64,000 nt of DNA from Pseudomonas chlororaphis (GTDB lineage: Bacteria > Pseudomonadota > Gammaproteobacteria > Pseudomonadales > Pseudomonadaceae). This document shows positions 15,948 through 23,045 of this stretch, in pieces (positions within the stretch are counted from its first letter, which is position 1; every line of letters begins with the position of its first letter). The stretch spans positions 620,001-684,000 of the forward strand of contig NZ_MOAL01000004.1 of NCBI RefSeq assembly GCF_003731765.1. The letters are read 5' to 3'. Position numbers and translations under genes: made by a program. The notes below the pieces were generated by a model. The model searched no databases, was not told where the DNA came from, and saw only the letters and a program-made list of their open reading frames with translations.

Positions 15948-16562
15948 TCAGACTGAAAGCGCAGCAATCTGATTTTCGGCACCTGTTATTGCAGCGGCGC
16001 GTTGCTCAGGACCAAACGCAATACCCTCTGCGATGATTACTTCTGGGTTGACGATACCGATGAAGCTGAGTGCAGTGCGCATATAGCTCTCGCCATGTTC
16101 CATGTTGGCAATCGGTGAGCCTGTTCCGTAGTTGCCGCCACGAGCGACTGCAAGGATAACGCGTTTATTTCCAGCCAATCCTTCAAGCTGGCCTTCGCTC
16201 GAATAGCGGAAGGTTTTGCCTGCTATCAGGACCCGATCAATCCAGGACTTTAGTTGGGTGGGAACGTTGAAATTGTAAAATGCGACGCCAATCACGATGG
16301 TGTCGGCGACCAGGAACTCTTGCAGTGTGGTCGCACCGATGGTGAGATCGTATTGCATCTCAGGCGTGTGCTCAGTGCTCGTACTCTGAAGGGCTCCTAG
16401 ATAGGCACCTGAAAGATGCGGTACCGGTGTTGCCGCCAGATCGCGATAAATTACTTCAGCATCTGGAACGTCGACCTTTAGTTTCGCGACAATCTTTGCA
16501 GACAATGTGCGACTGACCGAGTGGGCGCCCAGGATGCTCGAATCGATATGCAGAATGTTCAT
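15948..16562 (-). CDS. azoR: FMN-dependent NADH-azoreductase
   Basis: A 204-residue flavodoxin-fold protein of the AzoR family: 'ILHIDSSILGAHSVSRTLS' at the N-terminus (FMN phosphate loop), 'VIGVAFYNFNVPTQLKSWIDRVLIAGKTFRY' mid-protein (the flavin-contacting loop usually reads PMYNF.vP.QLK), and 'VARGGNYGTG'. These FMN dimers reduce azo dyes and quinones with NADH by two electrons, protecting against thiol-reactive quinones. AAGGA lies upstream of ATG 16562. The 17-bp LysR-type dyad at 16606-16622 is about 45 bases upstream, so azoR is the best-placed target of that regulator. Confidence 0.93.
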   Translation of the reverse strand: MNILHIDSSILGAHSVSRTLSAKIVAKLKVDVPDAEVIYRDLAATPVPHLSGAYLGALQSTSTEHTPEMQYDLTIGATTLQEFLVADTIVIGVAFYNFNVPTQLKSWIDRVLIAGKTFRYSSEGQLEGLAGNKRVILAVARGGNYGTGSPIANMEHGESYMRTALSFIGIVNPEVIIAEGIAFGPEQRAAAITGAENQIAALSV

Positions 16563-16605
16563 GGATGATTCCTTGAGTTAGGTGTTAACCAGACGGTGGG
16601 ATAAT

Positions 16606-16622
16606 TGGGTGAAACTCACCCA
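16606..16622. promoter_or_regulatory. 17-bp LysR-type dyad, copy 3 (azoR)
   Basis: TGGGTGAAACTCACCCA, a dyad with 7-bp perfect arms (TGGGTGA/TCACCCA), preceded by GGGATAAT as in copy 1. It is the most symmetric of the four copies and lies directly upstream of azoR. No lysR gene or recognisable relic is on its right; the OYE paralog ends there instead. Confidence 0.6.
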
Positions 16623-16694
16623 GAAGGTAGGCAGCCGGAGTCGAGCACGTCTGTATAACCGAGGAAATGTAGACGCGCTCTGCCGAGCCGCTTG

Positions 16695-17777
16695 CTACTT
16701 GCTTAAGGAGGGGTAGTCGGTAAAGCCCCGCTCTTCGCCTTGGTAGAACGTGGTTGGGTCCGGTGTGTTAAGCGGAGCATCGAGGCGGAAACGCTCAACC
16801 AGATCCGGGTTGGCCAGGAACGGAGTTCCAAAGGCAACCATGTCGACTGCGCCGCCGCTGATGGCCTCTGTCGCCCGCGTTCCGTCATAGCCGCCATTGG
16901 CGATGTATATGCCGCCGAAACGATGTTTTAGTTCAGCGAAGTCAAACGTCCCTTCTCCCAGTTCCATGGCATGCAAGTACGCCAATCCATATTGACTGAG
17001 CATTTCAACGGTGTGGCCGAACGTCGCCTGCGGATCGCTATCGGTCATGGAAAGACGATTGATGTTCTGGAGGTTGGGAGAGAGGCGAACGCCTACTCGA
17101 TCGGCCCCGAAGACCGGGATAACGGCTTCGACCACCTCTTTAAGAAAACGAGCGCGGTTTTGCGCAGAGCCACCATAGGCATCGGTTCGGGTGTTGGTGC
17201 CATCGCGAAGGAATTGGTCGATCAGGTAGCCATTGGCGCCATGGATTTCCACACCGTCGAAGCCGGCGCGTTTGGCGTTTTCAGCGCCTCGGCGAAATTC
17301 GGCGACTACGCCTGGAATTTCTTCAATGCCCAGCGCTCTCGGCATTTCATAAGGCTTGAGTCCCTCAGGGGTGTAGAGCTCACCTTCAGGTTTGATGGCT
17401 GAGGGCGCGACAGGTGATTCGCCATTGGGCTGGACCAAAGAGTGAGACAGTCGGCCGACGTGCCAGAGCTGTAAGAAAATACGACCACCCTCGGTATGAA
17501 CCGCATCGGTCACAAGGTTCCAGCCCGCGATCTGGGCATCCGTATAAATACCAGGTGTTCTCGGATAACCTTTCGCCCGCGCCGATACTTGTGAACCTTC
17601 CGAAATGATCAGGCCGGCACTGGCTCGCTGACGATAATACTCGGCGACGGCCAGCGTCGCGGTATCACCTTCGCCGGCGCGTCCGCGCGTCATGGGGGCC
17701 ATCACTACCCGGTTCTTCAAGGTCAGTGACCCGATTTGAATAGGGGAGAGCAAGACATCGAGGTGGGAGGTCGTCAT
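16695..17777 (-). CDS. Old Yellow Enzyme family ene-reductase
   Basis: A 360-residue FMN ene-reductase, paralog of the protein at 6238-7356. It has the normal substrate-binding pair H179-G-A-N182, the flavin-contacting 'APMTR' and the proton-donor Tyr in 'HGANGYLIDQF', so it should reduce enones, quinones or nitro-compounds with NAD(P)H. It lies immediately upstream of azoR on the same strand; the azoR dyad separates them, so each may have its own promoter. No copy of the 17-bp dyad is seen upstream of this gene. Confidence 0.93.
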   Translation of the reverse strand: MTTSHLDVLLSPIQIGSLTLKNRVVMAPMTRGRAGEGDTATLAVAEYYRQRASAGLIISEGSQVSARAKGYPRTPGIYTDAQIAGWNLVTDAVHTEGGRIFLQLWHVGRLSHSLVQPNGESPVAPSAIKPEGELYTPEGLKPYEMPRALGIEEIPGVVAEFRRGAENAKRAGFDGVEIHGANGYLIDQFLRDGTNTRTDAYGGSAQNRARFLKEVVEAVIPVFGADRVGVRLSPNLQNINRLSMTDSDPQATFGHTVEMLSQYGLAYLHAMELGEGTFDFAELKHRFGGIYIANGGYDGTRATEAISGGAVDMVAFGTPFLANPDLVERFRLDAPLNTPDPTTFYQGEERGFTDYPSLSK

Positions 17778-17876
17778 TATTCATTCTCTAATTAAGAGAT
17801 CGGCGGATTGAGCTCAATGCGCGTGTTTTCGGGCCGAGTCGTTGACCCGCCCGTACTCAAGTGATGCTGAGCGGTG

Positions 17877-18767
17877 TCAGGACAGTCGTCCATCGCGCCG
17901 AAGATTTGCACCGATGCGCTTAATTTCCGCTTCCCCTTGATCAAGGGCCTGCTGAGTTGTATGCACCGAGTAGTAGCCGGTCACCAGGTCGTGCGGATGC
18001 TTTACGGCCGAACCGAGCACAAAAGATGTTTTGCCCTGAGCGACGAAATCGATGGCTTGGGTCGACTCTTCAAACACAGCCAACTCGCCAGCGCTAACAG
18101 TACTGTCGGTTTCTAGTCGGCCCTGATTGACGGCCAGCCACGCCACGGTATGGCCGGCCGGAGGGGTGTAGCGCCAGCGCTCACCGTCTTTCAACAGCAC
18201 GGCAATGTAGGTCATGTCTGCGGGGGCAGGGATGGCGCTCTTTGCGGCGCCGTAGCGCCCGAGCAGTACGCGCGCCGGGCCTTCTCGAGGAACTTGCGAG
18301 GGTGCAAGGTAGAGGCTTTGTGCAGGCGCGTTTTCTTCCGATGCAGGCAGCGCGACCCATAGCTGGAATCCCAGCATCGGCCCTTCTCCAATAGGTGATC
18401 CCGTGTGCCAAACCCCGTTACCAGCGCGCATCCATTCGACGCCGCCAGCGGGCAGAACGCCTTTCTTGCCAGTCGTGTCTTCATAGGCGACTTCACCCGC
18501 AATCATAAAGGTCAGCGTTGCAATGCCTGAGTGCGGATGCATGCCGAAGCTCTGACGCTTAGCGTCGGGCTGCATGCTGAAGAGGTCGAGAAAAACAAAC
18601 GGTTTCAATAACTGTCCCAAGTCACCAGGGCTGACGAGGCGTGTGATGGGGCCATGCACACTGCCGCGCGTGCGGTGGACTATGGCGCGAGGTTGGATAG
18701 TGGTGGACGACGTCGAGCTGCTTTGCTCCTGGTCTGGAGTGTGGTTGAAAGCTTTTTGTACGTTCAT
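17877..18767 (-). CDS. Pirin family protein
   Basis: A 296-residue bicupin. The first cupin has 'FGMHPHSGIATLTFMIAGEVAYEDTTG' with two metal-binding His, then 'WMRAGNGVWHTGSP' with the third His. In most pirins a Glu follows that His two residues later (HSEMP-type); here it is Gly, so the fourth metal ligand is not in its usual place. Bacterial pirins are Fe(II) proteins, some with quercetinase activity; their role is often in stress response. ATG 18767 has GAGG upstream; the longer upstream frame overlaps DoxX and is not coding-like. It follows doxX by 53 bases, same operon. Confidence 0.9.
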   Translation of the reverse strand: MNVQKAFNHTPDQEQSSSTSSTTIQPRAIVHRTRGSVHGPITRLVSPGDLGQLLKPFVFLDLFSMQPDAKRQSFGMHPHSGIATLTFMIAGEVAYEDTTGKKGVLPAGGVEWMRAGNGVWHTGSPIGEGPMLGFQLWVALPASEENAPAQSLYLAPSQVPREGPARVLLGRYGAAKSAIPAPADMTYIAVLLKDGERWRYTPPAGHTVAWLAVNQGRLETDSTVSAGELAVFEESTQAIDFVAQGKTSFVLGSAVKHPHDLVTGYYSVHTTQQALDQGEAEIKRIGANLRRDGRLS

Positions 18768-18820
18768 CGGGCGTCCTCGGAGTGGGTTTACACAAGGCGT
18801 TGCATTCGGGAGGGGATCTG

Positions 18821-19204
18821 TCAGTTCGTCACAGTTGGAAACGGCGCAGGGCGCAACCGCCAGGCAACGACGGCAGAAAGCAGACCGAGCACCATCGCCG
18901 GCATGGGGTTTCCGCCAATCAGTAGCAGATGGGTAAAAATTGCACCCACCATGGTTGCAAGCAGCAACAAGCCGCCTGCGAAACCAGTGGCCGGAACGAC
19001 CAGCAGCAAAGCGCCCAAGATTTCGACGCTGCCGGTCAGGTAGCGAAACCATTGGCCAGCGCCAATCGCATCAAAAACTTGGACCATCTGCGGCACGCCG
19101 ACCAACTTGGCAATGCCGGCGCTGGCGAAGACCAGGGCAAGAAATATCCGAACACCCCAAAAGATGCGGCGCTTGGCGGGAGATAGCGAAGATGAAGTTG
19201 TCAT
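18821..19204 (-). CDS. DoxX family membrane protein
   Basis: A 127-residue inner-membrane protein with four hydrophobic helices (about residues 15-32, 52-72, 75-94 and 100-115). Family marks are 'RIFLALVFASAGIAKL' and 'EILGALLLVVPATG'. DoxX proteins are found with thiol/redox-stress systems and with pirins. It is first in the doxX-pirin operon. The dyad copy at 19297-19313 lies about 93 bases upstream, and the relic of a lysR gene lies beyond it, which repeats the layout of the FMN reductase/lysR pair. Confidence 0.88.
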   Translation of the reverse strand: MTTSSSLSPAKRRIFWGVRIFLALVFASAGIAKLVGVPQMVQVFDAIGAGQWFRYLTGSVEILGALLLVVPATGFAGGLLLLATMVGAIFTHLLLIGGNPMPAMVLGLLSAVVAWRLRPAPFPTVTN

Positions 19205-19296
19205 GGAGCCGCGATGCCTTGTGACGGAGAGAGAGGGTTTCTATCCTTCTGTCGTAAGCATACGACCGGCTCTATTAATTAATAAGATGGTGTTAT

Positions 19297-19313
19297 CGGA
19301 TTGCACTCATCCA
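19297..19313. promoter_or_regulatory. 17-bp LysR-type dyad, copy 4 (doxX-pirin)
   Basis: CGGATTGCACTCATCCA, one arm mismatch relative to TGGAT/ATCCA, preceded by GTGTTAT. Same orientation and relative place as copies 1 and 3. The half ACTCATCCA is identical to that of copy 2. Confidence 0.5.
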
Positions 19314-19336
19314 TCCTTGAGTGCAATTAGTCTCTA

Positions 19337-19408
19337 ATGATTTGCCTGAGCGACGTCGTATTGGTTGGTGTGCGTGGTACGCAACGGCCGCTTGATGACA
19401 GGGCATGT
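19337..19408 (+). pseudogene. Decayed lysR N-terminal fragment (divergent to doxX)
   Basis: Starts ATG ATT TGC CTG AGC GAC (M-I-C-L-S-D). After one inserted G near 19367 it reads V-C-V-V-R-N-G, matching V-Q-V-V-R-N-G-S-F of the LysR protein at 8331. Fifteen bases (GTGGTACGCAACGGC) are identical to that gene at the same position. The remainder is deleted or scrambled. It lies 24 bases right of the dyad copy 4, as the live gene does from copy 1. Confidence 0.5.
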
Positions 19409-19640
19409 CAGTCTGTCGTAGGTAACGACAACCATCTTGGTGGTTTACGCTACCCGATGAGAAAGCGCTTGCCGAAGTGATGTTATGGCCGACGCCTTCG
19501 ATGAGTCTTGAAGGCCACACATGCAGGTCGCCGCTATCTCTGTATGCCTTTGACGCTGGCAGGGGCGTTGCCAGGCAGACTAGGGCCAGGGTCGTGAAAG
19601 GTGAAATGAAAGGGGTATGGGTCGCGCAATTAGTCCGCTG

Positions 19641-20204
19641 CTAAAAGGTTGGTGATGAAACGGCACTCACTACGACGCACTTTTCATCAAAAGGATTTCT
19701 CATGCGGTGGGGCAGCCGAATGTCAAAGTAGTAAGCATCTCCAGGGCCAAGAATTTTTACTTCATCGTCCACGGTCATTTCGAGCTGTCCCTGGATGACA
19801 ATCCCGCCTTCCTCCGCCTCGTGAGAGTAGAGCTCCTCACCTTCTGATCCTGTCTCTGCGCCTGGAGCATATCGCTCATGCAGAATCATCATGGAGCTGT
19901 TTGTTAGTTTGGCGCCGACCTGGCGGTACGACAATACGTTGCCATCCGCTAACTCGACCAAGTCTGTAGCCTTATAGAACACCACCCTATCGACGATACT
20001 CGAGTCGTAAAAAAACGTACTTAGTGTGACGTTAAGCGGGCGCAGAATGCGTTTCAGAATACTCACAGATGGACTGGATTTATCTCGCTCGACGATAGAG
20101 AGCTTGGAGTGTGGTACACCGCTCCAACGCCTATGTACGGACGGTAATACCTTGATGACATCCAGGCACATCTCGTATGCCATCGACCTGTGCCGAAAAT
20201 TCAA
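19641..20204 (-). CDS. Cupin-domain XRE family regulator, unusual N-terminus
   Basis: A 187-residue protein with an N-terminal XRE-type HTH and a C-terminal cupin (about residues 95-180: 'GEELYSHEAEEGGIVIQGQLEMTVDDEVKILGPGDAYYF'). The recognition half is canonical ('GVPHSKLSIVERDKSSPSVSILKRIL'), but the first half is odd: between the first HTH leucine and 'SGVPHSKLS' there are about 7 residues too many ('DVIKVLPSVHRRW'). No ATG suits the full length; TTG 20204 is 18 bases inside the open frame. The gene may have a small insertion in its HTH. It is divergent from the MFS transporter and is its likely regulator. Confidence 0.7.
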   Translation of the reverse strand: MNFRHRSMAYEMCLDVIKVLPSVHRRWSGVPHSKLSIVERDKSSPSVSILKRILRPLNVTLSTFFYDSSIVDRVVFYKATDLVELADGNVLSYRQVGAKLTNSSMMILHERYAPGAETGSEGEELYSHEAEEGGIVIQGQLEMTVDDEVKILGPGDAYYFDIRLPHRMRNPFDEKCVVVSAVSSPTF

Positions 20205-20378
20205 AGCAGGTGTGATTTTCTAGCTATATCAATCAAATCTCGTCGAGCCTTAATCTTCGGCACAGTGGCTCCGGATGCTTTCTGTGTTCCGTAGCTACCT
20301 GCAAACCCGAGGATATGAGTGCTCTGCATCCATCATCAGTAGGGACAATAAAAATAAAATTCAGCGGGAGATAATCCT

Positions 20379-21767
20379 ATGGGACTCGCTCAAGAAAAAG
20401 CTGGTGCCGTTCCGTCGTTCGTGCGGGTTTCCAAAGGAGCTGGAGCCGCTTCGTGGGGAGCCATGGCGTTGCTATGGCTGGTCTATGCCATGGACGCGAA
20501 CTCACGTCAGATGTTCTTCATGGTTTTACCCTCAATCACGAGCGAATTCAAAACCAGCGCTGAGCTGACAGGTTTGCTCGCAGCCTTCATCACCATTGCT
20601 ACGTCGTTGATCGCCGTGCCTTGTATGATCTGGGCAGACAAGGGCGGTCAGGGGTGGATGAGAAAGTATCGCCACTTGCCGATCGTCATTGCTTACACGT
20701 TGTTCACCTTTTTGACGGGGTTGAATTTCCTGACCGCATCACTGGGCATGCTCGTGGCCTTGCAGGTGTTATCCCACGCATTCGGTGGAGCCGGTGAAGC
20801 CATCGAAGTCACTTCATTATCCGAGTGGTGGTCTCGCGAGCGACGCGGTTTTGCATTGGGTCTGCATCACACGGGTTATCCGTGGGGTACGCTGATCGGT
20901 GGTCTGGCTATCAGTGCGTTACTGAATGCCTACGGGCCTGAAAATTGGCGTCTGGCGTTCCTGTTGTTCCCGGTCCCGATGATCATCATTTTCTCGATCT
21001 ATTGGTTGTTCTGCACCAAAAAGCGCTATCAGTCTTTCGTCGATCATGTACGTGATGCAGGCGAAACCGTGCCGGCACTGAGTGCGGCGGAAGGAACGGT
21101 AGTCGCTCCGGAAGGTGCGTTTCGCTCCGCCATCCGCAACCCCAATATCAGCACCATCGCGTTGGTGTCGATGCTCGCCATCGTCGGCTATTTCGGGATC
21201 AGTTTCTGGTTGCCGCAATACCTGGCGTTCGTGGCCCACTACAACTTCGCCGAAGCGGCGGCGTACTCGGTGTTGTTTACCATCACTGGGGGGCTTGGCC
21301 AGATAGCGTGGGGTTGGATCTCTGATCGGCTGGGTCGCAAGTTGTGCCTGATCATCGTGTTCGCCTGGCTGGCGATCGGCATGTATCTCTTCAAATTTTC
21401 GTCGGTGAGCCTGACCTGGCTGATCTGCATACAGCTGTTTGCCGGGTTTGCGATGAACGCGCCTTATACGCTGCTGTATGCGATTGCGTTTGACTCGGCC
21501 AAGCCTGGTACCAGCGGCATTGCAGGCTCCATAGTTAACGTGGGCATTTACGCAGGCGGCTTCGGTCCCTTTGTGATTGGCATGTTCATTGGTGCCGGTG
21601 GTGGGTTCGATCAAGTGTCAGGCTACAACTATGCTCTGTATTTCATTTCCGGGTTGATGATCGTCGCTGCGTTTGTGACGGCCTTCTTCACTCGCGAAAC
21701 CACGGGCTGGTTCCTCAAGCACGATAAGGCATTGGTTTCCAAAGCGTCTTGCAACGTTGCGAGCTGA
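20379..21767 (+). CDS. MFS transporter
   Basis: A 462-residue major facilitator protein with about 12 membrane helices; 'LLWLVYAMDANSRQMFFMVLPSI' is the first, and the helix 2-3 loop is atypical ('ADKGGQGWMRKYR'). 'WGWISDRLGRK' in the second half is the conserved MFS loop. It would import an organic substrate, probably an acid. GGGAG lies upstream of ATG 20379. It ends 83 bases before the alpha/beta hydrolase, so the two make one operon at the head of the catabolic island. Confidence 0.88.
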   Translation: MGLAQEKAGAVPSFVRVSKGAGAASWGAMALLWLVYAMDANSRQMFFMVLPSITSEFKTSAELTGLLAAFITIATSLIAVPCMIWADKGGQGWMRKYRHLPIVIAYTLFTFLTGLNFLTASLGMLVALQVLSHAFGGAGEAIEVTSLSEWWSRERRGFALGLHHTGYPWGTLIGGLAISALLNAYGPENWRLAFLLFPVPMIIIFSIYWLFCTKKRYQSFVDHVRDAGETVPALSAAEGTVVAPEGAFRSAIRNPNISTIALVSMLAIVGYFGISFWLPQYLAFVAHYNFAEAAAYSVLFTITGGLGQIAWGWISDRLGRKLCLIIVFAWLAIGMYLFKFSSVSLTWLICIQLFAGFAMNAPYTLLYAIAFDSAKPGTSGIAGSIVNVGIYAGGFGPFVIGMFIGAGGGFDQVSGYNYALYFISGLMIVAAFVTAFFTRETTGWFLKHDKALVSKASCNVAS

Positions 21768-21850
21768 GGTCGTGGATCAGGCTGAAAATGTCACACCTGC
21801 AACTTATAAAAAATTCCCTCGCGGGGATGTCCAATGTCAGGAGAATCAAC

Positions 21851-22687
21851 ATGCAACAAGTCGCCAATTCGCAAGGTAAAAATATTCAGGTCAATGGCAC
21901 GACTCTATGGGTCGAAGACACAGGTGAAGCTGACCTGCCAGTCGTTCTTTGCCTTCACTCCTGCTTTCTCGATGGGACAATGTTCGACGGTTTGGTCCAG
22001 GCCGCCGCTGGCAAGTTTCGAGTAGTACGTCCCGATTTCAGAGGGCAGGGCAAAAGTGCCCTGCATGATGTCGACATTATCACCATGGATGAGTGTGCTG
22101 ATGACATGGCGGCGTTGATTGAAAAGATGGGGCTCAAGGCAATCAATGTCATGGCCCAGTCCATGGGCGGCGATGTGGCATTCAGGCTCATTGCCAGGCA
22201 GCAGGATTTGTTTCGCTCCCTGGTGGTAGCGGGGTCGTCGGCCTGTGGCGAACCACCTGAGCAAGGTGCGCGGTTTGCGCAATGGGTTGTCGATGCGGGT
22301 AATCAGGGTTTTACGGGCGAAATTCTCGACATGACCATGGAAGTGATGTTCGGTAAGACCACGCGCAACAACCCGGAAAAACAGGAATTGGTGGCTTACT
22401 GGCGTGATCGCATTGAGGCTTTGCCAAAAACACTGCGCCCTGCAATGAAAGGGGTTATGCATCGCGAAAGTTCAGTAGAACTGCTGTCATCGATCAACAT
22501 CCCGGTGCTGATCATCAACGGTGAGGAGGACATGCCGCGACCTCCAGCGTGGTCCGATGAGATGAAGCGAGAACTGCCGAATTCGAAACTGATTCGGCTG
22601 AGCAAGATAGGGCATAGCCCGACCCTGGAAGCGCCCGAGCAGGTACTTCCAGTCATCATCGAGTTCTACTCAAATCCACGCGTATGA
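21851..22687 (+). CDS. Alpha/beta-fold hydrolase
   Basis: A 278-residue hydrolase with 'VVLCLHSCFLDGTMF' (oxyanion strand), the nucleophile elbow A-Q-S-M-G-G, the acid in 'NGEEDMPRPP' and His in 'IGHSPTLEAP'. It resembles the 3-oxoadipate enol-lactonase / meta-cleavage-product hydrolase side of the family, but the substrate is not certain. AGGAGA precedes ATG 21851; longer frames upstream overlap the transporter. A strong terminator follows, so it ends the MFS-hydrolase operon. Confidence 0.87.
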   Translation: MQQVANSQGKNIQVNGTTLWVEDTGEADLPVVLCLHSCFLDGTMFDGLVQAAAGKFRVVRPDFRGQGKSALHDVDIITMDECADDMAALIEKMGLKAINVMAQSMGGDVAFRLIARQQDLFRSLVVAGSSACGEPPEQGARFAQWVVDAGNQGFTGEILDMTMEVMFGKTTRNNPEKQELVAYWRDRIEALPKTLRPAMKGVMHRESSVELLSSINIPVLIINGEEDMPRPPAWSDEMKRELPNSKLIRLSKIGHSPTLEAPEQVLPVIIEFYSNPRV

Positions 22688-22767
22688 AGAAAAGGTGTCC
22701 TTTCGTACATAGAGCTTGAAGTCGGAAGCTTTTAACGAAAACACAAACGGTCTTTATCCCTCGTCTG

Positions 22768-22803
22768 AGGCGCCTGTGTATCGCAGGCGCCTTGAGGTTT
22801 TTT
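22768..22803 (+). terminator. Intrinsic terminator after the hydrolase
   Basis: AGGCGCCTG, 7-base loop, CAGGCGCCT (9-bp GC-rich stem), then TGAGG and six T. Confidence 0.85.
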
Positions 22804-22863
22804 CGCTCCTGTTTGCTAAGAAAGACCTGAGGCTTTACCGGCTGCTGATCCTTATTTCGGGGC

Positions 22864-22892
22864 TTGACAGCGTTAATAATTTTGCGATAAAT
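22864..22892 (+). promoter_or_regulatory. Sigma-70-like promoter of the ABC transporter operon
   Basis: TTGACA (22864-22869), 17-base spacer, ATAAAT (22887-22892). The -10 box abuts the perfect palindrome at 22892, so a bound repressor there would block transcription. Confidence 0.5.
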
Positions 22893-22907
22893 ATGAAGCG
22901 CTTCATA
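22892..22907. promoter_or_regulatory. LacI-type operator 1
   Basis: TATGAAGCGCTTCATA, a perfect 16-bp palindrome with the central CG step typical of LacI/GalR sites (compare TGAAACGTTTCA). It overlaps the start region of the promoter. The LacI-family regulator at 30925-31944 in the same island is the obvious candidate. Confidence 0.6.
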
Positions 22908-22990
22908 AATGAGCTTGGTCAATAATAAATCTAAAATTGGAGGCTTCATATCTATAAACACAATGACCTTCACAAAGGTCAAGGTGAAGA

Positions 22991-23006
22991 TATGAAGCGA
23001 TTCAAT
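22991..23006. promoter_or_regulatory. LacI-type operator 2
   Basis: TATGAAGCGATTCAAT, the same 16-mer as operator 1 with three changes in the right half, 99 bases downstream (centre to centre) and just before the binding-protein gene. A pair of sites at this spacing could loop. Confidence 0.5.
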
Positions 23007-23045
23007 TGGTGTCCCAGTGCGCTGGCGCCAAACCAGGAGATAACA

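Larger units (their letters stand above)
19205..19640. other. doxX upstream region with operator and lysR relic
   Basis: Holds the 17-bp dyad (19297-19313) and a degraded lysR start (19337 on). From about 19410 to 19640 nothing recognisable remains, although a lysR gene would have run through here. Confidence 0.5.
22688..23045. other. Terminator and promoter region of the ABC operon
   Basis: No gene. It contains the terminator of the hydrolase (22768-22803), a sigma-70-like promoter (22864-22892), two LacI-type palindromes (22892-22907 and 22991-23006) and a further dyad TGACCTT-N4-AAGGTCA at 22964-22981, ending with the AGGAG site of the binding-protein gene. Confidence 0.7.

Noticed and set aside
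22964..22981. TGACCTT-N4-AAGGTCA as a third LacI-type operator
   Set aside because: It is a good dyad but lacks the central CG and has unrelated arms, so it may serve another protein or form a leader hairpin.
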